From contig NZ_CP120210.1 in the NCBI RefSeq assembly GCF_029369745.1, positions 1,178,001-1,242,000 of the forward strand: a stretch of DNA of 64,000 nt. The letters run 5' to 3'. Below the pieces are notes generated by a model. The model worked only from the letters and a program-made list of their open reading frames with translations, was not told the origin of the DNA and made no database searches. The stretch's first letter is position 1. Each line of letters begins with the position of its first letter. Of this stretch, positions 36,759-45,290 are shown in pieces. The position numbers and the translations under genes were made by a program. The stretch is from Amycolatopsis sp. QT-25. Its GTDB lineage: Bacteria; Actinomycetota; Actinomycetes; Mycobacteriales; Pseudonocardiaceae.

Positions 36759-37582
36759 TGCTCGATGACCCGCGGCGGAGGCGGGATCCGGTAACCGGAC
36801 GGGCCGATGTTGCGGTTCAGCGAGGCGAGCCATTCCCCGGACGAGATCATCTTCTGGATCGCCCTGGCCACCGCTGCCCGGCCCTCGATGTCGTCCTTGC
36901 GCAGGCCGACGCCGTATTGCTCCTTCGAGAACGGCTTGCCGACCACCCTCAGCAACTCGGGGTTCTGCGCCACGTACCCCGCCAGAATGACGTCGTCGGT
37001 GGTCACCGCGTCCACCTGTCCCGCGAGCAGCGCCGTGACGCAGTCCTGATAGCGCGGGTACTCGACGAGTTGCACCGCCTGGGCGAACTTGTCACGCACC
37101 TGCTCGGCGGAGGTCGTGCCGCCCACGGCACACAGCTTGCGGCCGTTGAGGTTCTCGGGACCGGTGATGTCGGTCGACCGGAGGCGGACGAGCAGATCCT
37201 GGCCGGTGTCGAAATAGGGACCGGCGAACGCGACCAGCTGTTTGCGTTTTTCGGTGATCGAGTAGGTCGCCACCATCAGATCCGTGGTCCCGGACGTAAT
37301 GTCCGTCTCGCGTGCGGAAGGCTTGCTGTCGTGCCAGGTGATGTGATCCTCGTCGACACCCAATTCGCTCGCGATGTACTTCGCCACATCGACGTCGAAG
37401 CCGACGTACCGGCCGTCGATCGTCCGCTTGGAGATTCCCGGCTGGTCGAAGCGGATGCCGATGGTGAGCTCGTTGGACCCGATGGCGCGCGCGACGAGGG
37501 AATCCGACGGTCCGGCCTCCTTGTCGCAGGCCGCCGTGGCGACCAGCATCAAGCAGGCCGCCAGCAGGCCGCGTCCCCTCAT
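36755..37582 (-). CDS. Amino-acid ABC transporter substrate-binding lipoprotein
   Basis: A 275-residue family 3 solute-binding protein. A lipoprotein signal (MLVATAACDKE, lipobox Cys near residue 19) precedes the domain FDQPGISKRTIDGRYVGFDV with the typical SBP_bac_3 signature. GluB-like features include ATYSITEKRKQLVAFAGPYF. It probably binds glutamate or a related amino acid, but no ABC permease or ATPase gene for it is nearby, so its transporter partner lies elsewhere. It overlaps hrpB by four bases. Confidence 0.88.
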   Translation of the reverse strand: MRGRGLLAACLMLVATAACDKEAGPSDSLVARAIGSNELTIGIRFDQPGISKRTIDGRYVGFDVDVAKYIASELGVDEDHITWHDSKPSARETDITSGTTDLMVATYSITEKRKQLVAFAGPYFDTGQDLLVRLRSTDITGPENLNGRKLCAVGGTTSAEQVRDKFAQAVQLVEYPRYQDCVTALLAGQVDAVTTDDVILAGYVAQNPELLRVVGKPFSKEQYGVGLRKDDIEGRAAVARAIQKMISSGEWLASLNRNIGPSGYRIPPPPRVIEQ

Positions 37583-37640
37583 CGGGTGCCTCCGTCCGCC
37601 GCCTCACCTTGTTCTCAGGGTCGACGGTTAGCCTAGGCCC

Positions 37641-38162
37641 GTGCGTAGACCGCCCCAAGTCGTACTCGACGCCGTGGGCACCCTTGCCCGGCTCGGACTG
37701 GCCGCCGTCTGGTTGGTTTCCGGAGCGCTGAAGATCAGCGATCCGGGGCAGACCTACATCGCGGTCCAAGCTTTCGACGTCCTGCCGGACGGGCTCGTCC
37801 GCCCGGTCGCGATCGGGATGCCGCTCGTCGAACTGGCGCTCGGCCTGTTTCTGCTCGCCGGGTTCGTGACCCGGTGGGTGTCGGTGCTGTCGGTGCTGCT
37901 GCTCGCGGTGCTCATCGCCGCGATCGCCCAATCGTGGGCGCGTGGATTGAGCATCGACTGCGGCTGCTTCGGCGGCGGCGGTCAGATCGCCGCGGATCAG
38001 ACGCAGTATCCGCAGGAGATCGCCAGGGACCTCGGATTCGCGTTTCTGGGTGTCTGGCTGATCGTGCGGCCGCGGACCTGGCTGTCCGTGGACGGCTGGC
38101 TCGGGAACTCTCCGGCCCCCGCGGACGACGACTATGTGGGTATCGCTGAAGGGAACGAATAA
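37641..38162 (+). CDS. MauE/DoxX-family membrane protein
   Basis: A 173-residue protein with four transmembrane segments and the family start LARLGLAAVWLVSGALKISD. Two cysteines (Cys107 and Cys109) lie in SIDCGCFGGGG at a membrane edge. MauE proteins are thought to hand electrons to periplasmic thioredoxin-like partners, acting like a small DsbB/VKOR substitute. The next gene, 2 bp on, encodes just such a partner, so the two likely form a disulfide-exchange pair. Confidence 0.85.
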   Translation: MRRPPQVVLDAVGTLARLGLAAVWLVSGALKISDPGQTYIAVQAFDVLPDGLVRPVAIGMPLVELALGLFLLAGFVTRWVSVLSVLLLAVLIAAIAQSWARGLSIDCGCFGGGGQIAADQTQYPQEIARDLGFAFLGVWLIVRPRTWLSVDGWLGNSPAPADDDYVGIAEGNE

Positions 38163-38164
38163 TC

Positions 38165-38962
38165 GTGGGTGGAGCTGAGCGCAACGCTCGGAAACGCAAG
38201 CAGCAGCAGACGGCGTCGCGTTCGGTGGCACAGGCCAGGGGCGTGGCGGGCGGCGACAAGAAGAAGGTCGTCGCGATCACCGTCGCGGTGGTCGTGCTCG
38301 CCGCGCTGGTGATCGGTGGTGTGCTCTGGACGACGTCCAGCAAGGACAGCACCGAGGGCAAGGTGATCGGGGCCGAGTCGTCGACGACTGTGGCATCTGA
38401 TGTCGCCCAGAAGCGAGACGGGGCCGTCGTGGTCGTCGGCAAGCCCGAGGCGAAGAAGACCATCGACATCTACGCCGACTTCCTCTGCCCGATCTGCAAG
38501 CAGTTCGAGGAGAAGTTCAACGGCCAGATCTTCGAGCAGGTGAACAAGGGGACTTTGCAGGTCCGCTACCACATGCTGCCGATGCTCAACCAGCGTTCCG
38601 ACCCGCCGGGCTACTCGCTGGACTCCGCCAACGCCTCGCTCGCCGCCGCCGACGCGGGCAAGTTCCTCGCCTTCCACGACGCGCTGTTCAAGGACCAGCC
38701 GGAGGAAGGCGGACGGGGGTTCGACAAGGCGCAGCTGATCAAGCTCGGCCAGGACGTCGGCATCACCGACCCGGCTTTCGCGATGGCGGTCAACGGTGGC
38801 GCCTACGAGCAGCAGATCCAGGACGCGTACAAGAAGACCTCCACGGATCCGGCGCTGCAGCAGGACTTCGGCAACGGTCCCGGCTTCGGCACGCCGACCG
38901 TCTCCGCGAACGGGCAGGTCGTGAAGCTCGAGGCGGACTGGGTACAGAAGGTCGTCGGGTAG
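38165..38962 (+). CDS. Membrane-anchored DsbA-like thiol-disulfide oxidoreductase
   Basis: A 265-residue protein with a basic cytoplasmic N-terminus, one transmembrane helix (about 35-56) and an external thioredoxin-fold domain with the active site Cys108-Pro-Ile-Cys111 in DFLCPICKQFEEKF. The cis-Pro loop is seen in GFGTPTVSANGQ. It probably introduces or shuffles disulfides in exported proteins, recharged by the MauE-like protein encoded just upstream. A strong hairpin follows. Confidence 0.9.
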   Translation: MGGAERNARKRKQQQTASRSVAQARGVAGGDKKKVVAITVAVVVLAALVIGGVLWTTSSKDSTEGKVIGAESSTTVASDVAQKRDGAVVVVGKPEAKKTIDIYADFLCPICKQFEEKFNGQIFEQVNKGTLQVRYHMLPMLNQRSDPPGYSLDSANASLAAADAGKFLAFHDALFKDQPEEGGRGFDKAQLIKLGQDVGITDPAFAMAVNGGAYEQQIQDAYKKTSTDPALQQDFGNGPGFGTPTVSANGQVVKLEADWVQKVVG

Positions 38963-38976
38963 TTCTTCGGGTGCTT

Positions 38977-39020
38977 GAAGGCCCTCTTTCCCGCGCCTGC
39001 GTGCGGGAAAGAGGGCCTTC
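38977..39020 (+). terminator. Strong hairpin after the DsbA-like gene
   Basis: An 18-bp perfect stem (38977-38994 with 39003-39020; arm begins GAAGGCCCTCTTTCCCGC) and an 8-nt loop, 14 bp after the stop. It lacks a long U tract but is placed as a terminator. Confidence 0.75.
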
Positions 39021-39037
39021 TACGGTGGAGGCGGGGG

Positions 39038-39059
39038 GCGATAGCAAAGGTCCCTTGCT
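39038..39059. repeat. Dispersed 22-bp repeat, copy 13
   Basis: GCGATAGCAAAGGTCCCTTG plus CT, 17 bp after the hairpin that ends the DsbA-like gene. Confidence 0.85.
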
Positions 39060-39119
39060 CCCTCCCCGCAGGTGGGCGCCGCATTCAGGGTTCCGGGTCG
39101 GGAGGTTGTCGACGCTTTC

Positions 39120-39169
39120 TTGTCAGGCCTGGCCTGACGACCTACCTTGATGTCAGGACGTTCCTGACG
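39120..39169 (+). promoter_or_regulatory. Promoter with two palindromic operators before the zinc-finger regulator
   Basis: A -35 TTGTCA (39120-39125), a 17-bp spacer and a -10 TACCTT (39143-39148) lie between and within two palindromes sharing the form TGTCAGG-N5-CCTGACG. These are at 39121-39139 and 39151-39169, exactly 30 bp apart. The first covers the -35 region, the second the expected transcription start. A protein bound there would repress the gene at 39183. Confidence 0.75.
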
Positions 39170-39182
39170 AAAGGTATGGATC

Positions 39183-39515
39183 ATGAATCACTGTTCCTTC
39201 TGCAGGCGATCGGCCGAGCGCGTCGACACGCTCGTGGCCGGGCCCGGTGTCTACATCTGCAACGAGTGCGTGTCCTTGTGCGCTGCGACCATCGCGAACA
39301 AGCCGGCCGGATTGACCCGGGCCACGCCTGTCTGGAAAGGAATCGACGACGAGGCACTGCTGGCTCATCTGCCGCGTATCGAGGCGATCCGTCATCAAGT
39401 CGACGACGACCTGCGCACTTGGGTCGGCGAGGCGCGACGACGCGGCATCTCGTGGGATCGGGTCGGTGAGTCGCTCGGGATGCGCCGTCAATCGGCATGG
39501 GAGCGGTTCTCGTGA
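39183..39515 (+). CDS. ClpX-type zinc-finger protein with C-terminal helix-turn-helix
   Basis: A 110-residue protein. Cys4, Cys7, Cys26 and Cys29 (CSFC and CNEC) form a ClpX-like C4 zinc-binding domain, but no AAA+ ATPase follows. Residues 65-108 ([20 protein letters not shown], then [17 protein letters not shown]) look like a helix-turn-helix. This suggests a small DNA-binding regulator whose zinc domain dimerises or binds partners, as the ClpX zinc domain does. Twin palindromes in its own promoter suggest autoregulation. AAAGG lies 8-12 bases upstream of the ATG. Confidence 0.8.
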   Translation: MNHCSFCRRSAERVDTLVAGPGVYICNECVSLCAATIANKPAGLTRATPVWKGIDDEALLAHLPRIEAIRHQVDDDLRTWVGEARRRGISWDRVGESLGMRRQSAWERFS

Positions 39516-39552
39516 CAGCTTTCCTGCGCAGTGACAGCCGGGAGGAGGCGTC

Positions 39553-40536
39553 GTGGCACACGCGAACGCACCACTGAGCCCGGAGGGTCGTCGTCGCCTG
39601 GTCGAGCGGTGCGAGACGAGGCCGATCGCTCACGTCGCCGCTGAGATGGGAATCTCTCGGGCGACCGCGTCGAAATGGGTGAATCGCTACCGCGATTACG
39701 GAGACATCGGCCTCATGGACCGCTCGTCGGCGCCGCTGACCCAGCCGACCGCGACCCCGGCCGAGACCGTCCTCCGGATCGAACGACTGCGCCGTGCCCA
39801 CAAGTGGTCGGCGGCCCGGATAACCCATGATCTGTCCGCCTGCGGGATCGTGGTCTCCCGGCGAACCGTCAGCCGTCACCTGGCCGATCTCGGATTGAAC
39901 CGGCGCCGGTTCATCGATCCGGCCGGCGACACCCACCGCGAACCACGAAGGTTCATCGCCCGCAGGCCCGGCCACATGATCCACCTCGACGTCAAGAAGA
40001 TCAGCCGAATTCCCGGCGGTGGCGGCCGGCGAGCGTATGGGCGCGGCAGCACTCAAGCCAAGACGGTGGAACACCGAAAAGGTGATGCGGAACGCGGCGG
40101 ATACACCTATCTGCACTCCGCGATCGACGGCTACTCCCGACTCGCGTACACCGAGGCGATGCTTGACGAGAAGGCCGCGACCGCACTCGCTTTCCTGTCT
40201 CGTGCACGCGCGTGGTTCGCCGCCCACGGCATTACCCGCATTGAGCGGATCGTCACCCATGACGGAGCCTGCTATCGCGCCGATGCCTTCGCGTGGGAAA
40301 TACTCGACGCCCGCCACCAGGAGATCACTTCATACGCGTTACGCCACGACGGCAAAAGGGAGGGCTATAACCGAATTCTTGCAGAGTGACTGCTTTGCGC
40401 GCACCTGGATCCCGGAAACCAGCGCGGCAACGCCTTCTCAGCGTGGAACATCCTCTGCAATTACCACAACCCCGGCGATAATCGCCACCCTCGCGATTAT
40501 CGCCGGGTGCGTAACCAACGTCATGGCTTCATGCAT
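39553..40536 (+). pseudogene. IS481-family transposase relic
   Basis: The frame from GTG 39553 gives an N-terminal helix-turn-helix (HVAAEMGISRATASKWVNRY) and an rve-type catalytic domain with a first Asp in HLDVKKISRIP. The second acidic motif is altered (THDGACY for TDNGxxY), and the third reads GKREGYNRILAE. A TGA at 40387-40389 stops the frame where the family continues. Downstream, decayed codons still read AWNILCNYHNP and, in another frame, VTNVMAS, the usual IS481 C-terminus. Terminal inverted repeats were not found. It is inactive. Confidence 0.8.
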
Positions 40537-40601
40537 CCAGGGGTCGAAATGCGGTGGTTGCGCGTGCAAGGACCGCATTCAGCTGACGAAATGCGGAGGA
40601 A

Positions 40602-41486
40602 TTAGGGAAGCGAAGCGGAGGCGACGGCCGCGAAGGCCTGTACGCGGGCTGTCTCGGCGGAGCGAGGCCAGACGAGGCCCCACTCCACGTCGGGTGAACC
40701 GGCGAAGGGCACGAAGCGGATTCGCGGATGGCTGAAGTACTCCCGCGCGTGCGCGGCGAGCGGGCAGATGCCGGTGCCGGTGGCGATCGCGGCGAGCAGT
40801 TCCTGAAACGTCGCGAAAGGCTTGCCCCGCGTCACGGGGTGTCCGGCCGGTGTCAGCCATTGGCGTGGTTCTTCGATCCAGTACGGCTCCGGCGGATGCG
40901 CCGCGCGGAGGACGGTGTCGCGGGCGAGGTCGTCGAGGGTGACTGATTTCCTTCGCGCGAAGGGGTGTTTCGACGACATCGCGAGCACCATCGGTTCGGT
41001 GTGGACGGCCGGTCCGGTCGTCAGATCGGGGTCGTCGGCGGGGAGCAGCGTCACCAGCACGTCGATTTCGCCGGCGCGCAGCATCGCGACCGGGTCGGAG
41101 AAATCGGCCTCACGGATGAGCAGTTCCGTGTCCGGATGGCGCTGCCGGAAGCGATTCAACAGGTCTTCGATCAGGTCGGCGACGCCGGGCGCCTCGAAAC
41201 CCAGCCGCAGCACGCCGCCGATCCCGCGCCCGGCCGCGACAGCACGGTCGATGCCTTCGTGCAGCGTGCGGTAGGCGGGGCCGAGGTCGTCCCGCAGCCG
41301 CTCGCCGATCGGCGTGAGCCGGACCCGCCTGCTGGTGCGGGCGAACAGCGGCGCGCCGATGCGGCGTTCCACCTGTTTGATCGTCTGGCTCACCCGCGCC
41401 TGCGAGACGTGCAGGCGTTCCGCGGTGCGGCCGAAATGCAGCTCCTCGGCCAGCGTCAAGAAGATCTCGATCTCCCGCAGTTCCAT
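40602..41486 (-). CDS. LysR family regulator
   Basis: A 294-residue LysR protein with an N-terminal helix-turn-helix (LREIEIFLTLAEELHFGRTA, then ERLHVSQARVSQTIKQVE) and a substrate-binding domain. It is transcribed toward the transposase relic, and no divergent target gene is present: upstream (41487-41713) shows no supported gene. The former target may have been lost to rearrangement, or it may act elsewhere. Confidence 0.9.
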   Translation of the reverse strand: MELREIEIFLTLAEELHFGRTAERLHVSQARVSQTIKQVERRIGAPLFARTSRRVRLTPIGERLRDDLGPAYRTLHEGIDRAVAAGRGIGGVLRLGFEAPGVADLIEDLLNRFRQRHPDTELLIREADFSDPVAMLRAGEIDVLVTLLPADDPDLTTGPAVHTEPMVLAMSSKHPFARRKSVTLDDLARDTVLRAAHPPEPYWIEEPRQWLTPAGHPVTRGKPFATFQELLAAIATGTGICPLAAHAREYFSHPRIRFVPFAGSPDVEWGLVWPRSAETARVQAFAAVASASLP

Positions 41487-41713
41487 AATGTCCAGGTTAT
41501 CGATTCGGGCCTATGTCGGTGAGCAGGGACCCGTTTTCGCCGTAGGTCTGGACCATCGGTGCTGCGTCAGGTGTTGATTCAAGTAATGAGCTTGTCGCTC
41601 GGGACCGATCCGAACCGGTCCTGGTACAGCGGTTGTCACCCGATCCTCTGGACCACATCGAGTACAAGATGCTCTATGGGCACGACACGCCGGTGAGGTG
41701 CAGAACCGGTTCG

Positions 41714-42157
41714 TCATCGACGGTCCGTGGTGGCTCGGCGGAAGGCAAACCGCGCGAGGAGCAGGGCCAGCCGGACCAGGTTCGCGCGATGCCATTTCTT
41801 GGCGAGTTCCTCGCGGCGGACCTGGTCCGGCTGTTCCGTCAGCAGCGGCAGGTTGACCGACCGGACGAGGTGGACGGTGATGCCGGTGGCGACGGCCGTG
41901 CCCGCGGCGGCGGTGACGATCGCACGCCGATCACCGCCGTCGCGCCAGCTCCCGGTGAGCGCGAGGGCCGTCGCCCCGATCGTCGCCGGCGCCGCCGGGA
42001 GAAAGTAGCGCGCGGGGCTGCCCGGCACGAGAAGCCCAGCGGAGCGACCCCCGGTGAGGCGGGGGACGTCGACGACCGCTTCGCAGAGGTTGCCGAAGAA
42101 CCAGTGTGCCTGGCCGACCGTGGCGATCCGGGCCCAGTGTCCGGTCTTGACCTGCAT
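41714..42157 (-). CDS. Small membrane protein, DUF1772-like
   Basis: A 147-residue protein with three to four hydrophobic segments. The N-terminal QAHWFFGNLCEAVVDVP and later GSPARYFLPAAPATIG resemble the DUF1772 (anthrone oxygenase-like) group of small membrane proteins. The ATG at 42157 is chosen because the conserved part starts soon after. Function unknown. It may form an operon with nothing; a dispersed repeat lies 33 bp upstream. Confidence 0.65.
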   Translation of the reverse strand: MQVKTGHWARIATVGQAHWFFGNLCEAVVDVPRLTGGRSAGLLVPGSPARYFLPAAPATIGATALALTGSWRDGGDRRAIVTAAAGTAVATGITVHLVRSVNLPLLTEQPDQVRREELAKKWHRANLVRLALLLARFAFRRATTDRR

Positions 42158-42189
42158 GACCCCAGGCTGCCACAGCGGTGATCCCGAAA

Positions 42190-42211
42190 GCGACAGCAAA
42201 GGTCCCTTGCT
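42190..42211. repeat. Dispersed 22-bp repeat, copy 14
   Basis: GCGACAGCAAAGGTCCCTTG plus CT, between the RraA-like gene and the DUF1772-like gene. Confidence 0.82.
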
Positions 42212-42235
42212 CTCTTTTCGCTGGTCAGGAGCTTG

Positions 42236-42257
42236 GTGATAGCAAAGGTCCCCTGCT
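42236..42257. repeat. Dispersed 22-bp repeat, copy 15, at the RraA-like stop
   Basis: GTGATAGCAAAGGTCCCCTG plus CT. The leftward RraA-like gene ends with TAG at 42256-42258, sharing two bases with the element. This is the last copy seen in the window. Confidence 0.82.
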
Positions 42258-42963
42258 ACTCCTCGATGGCGCCCCCGACCGCCCGCAGGTGCTGCCGAAA
42301 CGTCAGCGAAGGCGACTTCGTGCGCTCCGCTAGGAAGTCGGCGAAGCGCACCTGCTCGCGAAGAGACTCTCCGGCGCGGATCCGGTCCGCCTGGCGACGT
42401 TCGGTGTCGCGGATGCCCTCCGCGCGGTCCAGGACGTCGTCCGCCCGGTCGGCCGGGACGAACAGGACGCCGTCCTCGTCACCGAACACGAGGTCCTCCC
42501 GGGTGACCGTCCAGTCCCCGACGACGGCCGATTCGAGCGCCCCCTCCGGGCGCGCGGAGACGGAGAGCGGTCCGGTCGGGATCGAGCCGAGGCTGAACAC
42601 GGGCAGTCCGATCTTCTTGATGTCGGCGGTGTCGCGATGCAGCCCCCAGATGACCACGCCGCTCAGTCCGGCCGCCTCCGCTTCGAGCACCGCGAGATCC
42701 CCGACGCAGCTCTCGTCGAGCCTGCCGCCGTTGTCGACGACGAGCACGTCGCCGGGATTCGCGGTTTCGTAGGCCTCCAGGAACACGTCGACACTTCCGA
42801 CGTGCCTGGCGGGGGTGGCCCGCCCGGCCACGCGAGCACCGGGCACGACCGAATGCGTGCCGGCGGGCGCGCACCGGACCGGGACACCGGCGCGGACGCA
42901 GCCGTCGGTCAGATGCGCGGTGGTCAGCAGGGAGAACCGCTGGCGAAGCTCCTCGGGATCCAT
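42256..42963 (-). CDS. RraA/HMG-aldolase family protein
   Basis: A 235-residue member of the RraA-like family, which includes 4-hydroxy-4-methyl-2-oxoglutarate aldolase and oxaloacetate decarboxylases. Visible are TAHLTDGCVRAG, PGDVLVVDNGGRLDESCVGD (metal-binding Gly/Asp-rich loop), and GVVIWGLHRDTADIKKIGLP where the usual DGxxRD has become GLHRD. It probably needs a divalent metal and cleaves or decarboxylates an oxo acid; the true substrate is uncertain. The stop codon lies at a dispersed repeat. Confidence 0.85.
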   Translation of the reverse strand: MDPEELRQRFSLLTTAHLTDGCVRAGVPVRCAPAGTHSVVPGARVAGRATPARHVGSVDVFLEAYETANPGDVLVVDNGGRLDESCVGDLAVLEAEAAGLSGVVIWGLHRDTADIKKIGLPVFSLGSIPTGPLSVSARPEGALESAVVGDWTVTREDLVFGDEDGVLFVPADRADDVLDRAEGIRDTERRQADRIRAGESLREQVRFADFLAERTKSPSLTFRQHLRAVGGAIEE

Positions 42964-42972
42964 ATCCCGACT

Positions 42973-43516
42973 CTAGCCACGGCGCCCCACGACGGAAGTG
43001 TTGTCGTGGCCGCCCCCTTGCAGTGCTCCCGCGATCTCGCCGTTGTCGCCCACCACGATGCCGTACGCGTCGACAAGCGCGGGCAGCGTTCTCGCCGAGC
43101 CGCCCGGTGACCAGGCCGGATCCGTTGAGTGCCATCGTATTCATCCCGCCCGGTACCTCTTCGGAGGTGTCGAACGCCGTCCACCTTCCCGTCCCGGATC
43201 GCGATCCCGCGCGATTCGTGCACTCCCCCGGGAAGGGTGAGTTGCCGCAGCACGCCGTCCTTTCAGAGCCAGGTGCGGCCGAACTGCTCGTTCAGCAGAA
43301 CGGTGCCGTCGTGGTCGACGTCGACGGCGGGACGTCCAGCAGCACCGGCTGCGCGCGATCGCCGGACGGCCGGAAAGCCGCGGTGGAGCCGTACCTCGGA
43401 TCGTTGAACACGGTGCCGACGACGTCACCGCAGTCGTTCACGCCGAGGCCTCGGGTGTTGGCGTAACCGGAACCTGGGAGTTTGTGTCCGCCCTGTTCGA
43501 CGGGGGTGTGAGACAC
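42973..43516 (-). pseudogene. HAF-repeat extracellular protein relic
   Basis: On the minus strand the segment reads, in different frames, ANTRGLGVNDCGDVVGTVFN, then DHDGTVLLNEQFGRTWL, LRQLTLPGGVHESRGIAIRD, GGMNTMALNGSGLVTG, and finally ALVDAYGIVVGDNGEIAGAL with a TAG at 42973-42975. The GVNDCGDVVG and GDNGEIAG units are typical of HAF-repeat beta-propeller-like extracellular proteins. At least three frame changes and an internal stop make it a pseudogene. No signal peptide remains. Confidence 0.65.
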
Positions 43517-43580
43517 CTGTCTGCGTCATCTGGCGCGCAACGTGCCGTGAATAACATCCGTTCAGACCTGTATGTAAGGG

Positions 43581-43608
43581 TTGATAAATACAGTCTTGTC
43601 TGTATCTT
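43581..43608 (+). promoter_or_regulatory. Promoter with operator before the thiolase operon
   Basis: TTGATA (43581-43586), a 16-bp spacer and TATCTT (43603-43608) form a promoter. Between and over them lies the inverted repeat ATACAGTCTTGTCTGTAT (43588-43605). A TetR-type repressor could bind there and block RNA polymerase; its gene is not in the neighbourhood. Confidence 0.6.
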
Positions 43609-43644
43609 CAGTGGCAGCAGCGACCGGCAACGACAAGGAGCGTC

Positions 43645-44838
43645 GTGGTGGCCAACAAGGTGTACGTCGTCGGCGTGGGCATGACGAAATTCGAGAAGCC
43701 CGGACGTCGCGAGGGCTGGGATTACCCGCAGATGGCCAAGGAGTCCGGGACCAAGGCGCTCGAAGACGCCGGGATCTCCTTCGACGAGGTGCGGCAGGCC
43801 TACGTCGGTTACGTCTACGGCGAGTCGACCGCGGGGCAGCGGGCGGTCTACGAACTGGGCATGACCGGGATTCCGGTGGTCAACGTCAACAACAACTGCT
43901 CGACTGGGTCGACCGCGCTGTACCTCGCCGCGGAAGCGATCCGGGGCGGCCGCGCGGACTGTGCGCTCGCGCTCGGCTTCGAGAAGATGCAGCCGGGATC
44001 GCTCGGCTCCACCTACGACGACCGCGAGCAGCCGATGGGCAGGCACATCCAGGCGCTCGCGGAGATCTCCGAGGTGCTCTTCCCGCCGGCGCCGTGGATG
44101 TTCGGCGCGGCGGGCCGCGAGCACATGAAGACCTACGGCACCACCGCCGAGCACTTCGCCAAGATCGGCGAGAAGAACCACCGGCACTCGGTGAACAACC
44201 CGTACGCGCAGTTCCAGGAGAGCTATTCGCTACAGGACATCCTCGACTCGCGGATGATCTACGACCCGCTCACGAAGCTCCAGTGCTCGCCGACCTCGGA
44301 CGGCTCCGGCGCGGCGATCCTCGCCGGCGAGTCCTTCGTGGACTCGCACGGGCTGGCGGAACAGGCCGTCGAGATCGTCGGACAGGCGATGACCACCGAC
44401 TTCGCCAGCACCTTCGACGGTACCGCGAAGAACATCATCGGCCACGACATGAACGTCCAGGCCGCGCGCCAGGTGTACGACCAGGCCGGGCTCGGCGCCG
44501 AGGACTTCCAGGTCATCGAACTGCACGACTGCTTCTCCGCCAACGAACTCCTGCTCTACGAAGCGCTGGGACTCTGCGCCGAAGGGGAGGCCGGAAAGCT
44601 CGTCGACTCCGGGGACACCACCTATGGCGGCAAGTGGGTCGTCAACCCGTCGGGCGGGCTGATCTCCAAGGGGCATCCGCTGGGTGCCACCGGCCTCGCG
44701 CAATGCGCGGAACTGACGTGGCAACTCCGCGGTACCGCGGACAAACGCCAGGTCGACGGCGTCCAAGCCGCACTGCAGCACAACATCGGACTCGGCGGCG
44801 CCGCCGTCGTCACCGCCTACCAGCGCGCCGAGCGCTGA
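43645..44838 (+). CDS. SCP2-type thiolase (lipid-transfer protein family)
   Basis: A 397-residue thiolase-fold protein. The nucleophile Cys is in [19 protein letters not shown], and the C-terminal catalytic parts are [12 protein letters not shown] and [13 protein letters not shown]. This is the SCP-x/Ltp type that cleaves branched or steroid-derived 3-oxoacyl-CoAs, though some members are aldolases. It is first of five co-oriented genes for acyl-CoA breakdown. Upstream are a promoter and operator. It is not an HMG-CoA synthase, so it does not fill the gap in the mevalonate set. Confidence 0.85.
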   Translation: MVANKVYVVGVGMTKFEKPGRREGWDYPQMAKESGTKALEDAGISFDEVRQAYVGYVYGESTAGQRAVYELGMTGIPVVNVNNNCSTGSTALYLAAEAIRGGRADCALALGFEKMQPGSLGSTYDDREQPMGRHIQALAEISEVLFPPAPWMFGAAGREHMKTYGTTAEHFAKIGEKNHRHSVNNPYAQFQESYSLQDILDSRMIYDPLTKLQCSPTSDGSGAAILAGESFVDSHGLAEQAVEIVGQAMTTDFASTFDGTAKNIIGHDMNVQAARQVYDQAGLGAEDFQVIELHDCFSANELLLYEALGLCAEGEAGKLVDSGDTTYGGKWVVNPSGGLISKGHPLGATGLAQCAELTWQLRGTADKRQVDGVQAALQHNIGLGGAAVVTAYQRAER

Positions 44839-44858
44839 TTCCACCGAAAGGACCAATC

Positions 44859-45290
44859 ATGGGCAAGATCAGTGCCTCCGTCGAACTCCCCGCCGCTCCC
44901 GGCAAGGTGTGGGCGGAGTTCTCCAACCCCCACAACTTCGAGAAGTGGCTTACCATCCACACCAAGTGGAAGGGTGAGGTCCCGGCCGAGTTCTCCAAGG
45001 GCGCGCAGGCTTCCGAAGTCGTCACGATGCTCGGGATGCCGAACACGATCACCTGGACGGTCGACGAGTTCGAGGCGCCGTCGAAGCTGGCGATCTCCGG
45101 GACCGGGATGGCCGGGGTGAAGGTCAAGTTCGAGCTGTCCGTGGAAGCGTCCGGCGAAGGTTCGCTCGCCAGCATCGACGCGGAGTTCGCCGGTCAGATG
45201 ATCGTCGGCGCGCTCGGCAAGGCCGTCGAGAAGGACGGCAAGAAGAACCTCGACGCCTCCTTGGCGAACTTCAAGGCGCTGATCGCGTGA
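44859..45290 (+). CDS. SRPBCC-family protein
   Basis: A 143-residue START/Bet v1-like protein starting MGKISASVELPAAPGKVWAE, with a helix-grip fold pattern (EKWLTIHTKWKGE, then ITWTVDEFEAPSKLAIS). Such proteins bind hydrophobic ligands in a cavity. It lies 20 bp after the thiolase gene and overlaps the next gene by four bases, suggesting it carries the substrate of this pathway. GAAAGGA precedes the ATG. Confidence 0.82.
   Translation: MGKISASVELPAAPGKVWAEFSNPHNFEKWLTIHTKWKGEVPAEFSKGAQASEVVTMLGMPNTITWTVDEFEAPSKLAISGTGMAGVKVKFELSVEASGEGSLASIDAEFAGQMIVGALGKAVEKDGKKNLDASLANFKALIA

Noticed and set aside
41487..41713. Possible gene remnant upstream of LysR
   Set aside because: Short frames only, with no recognisable motif on either strand.
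43645..44838. Thiolase as the missing HMG-CoA synthase or acetoacetyl-CoA supplier for the mevalonate genes
   Set aside because: Motifs are of SCP2-type thiolases and it lies in a separate acyl-CoA operon with its own promoter.
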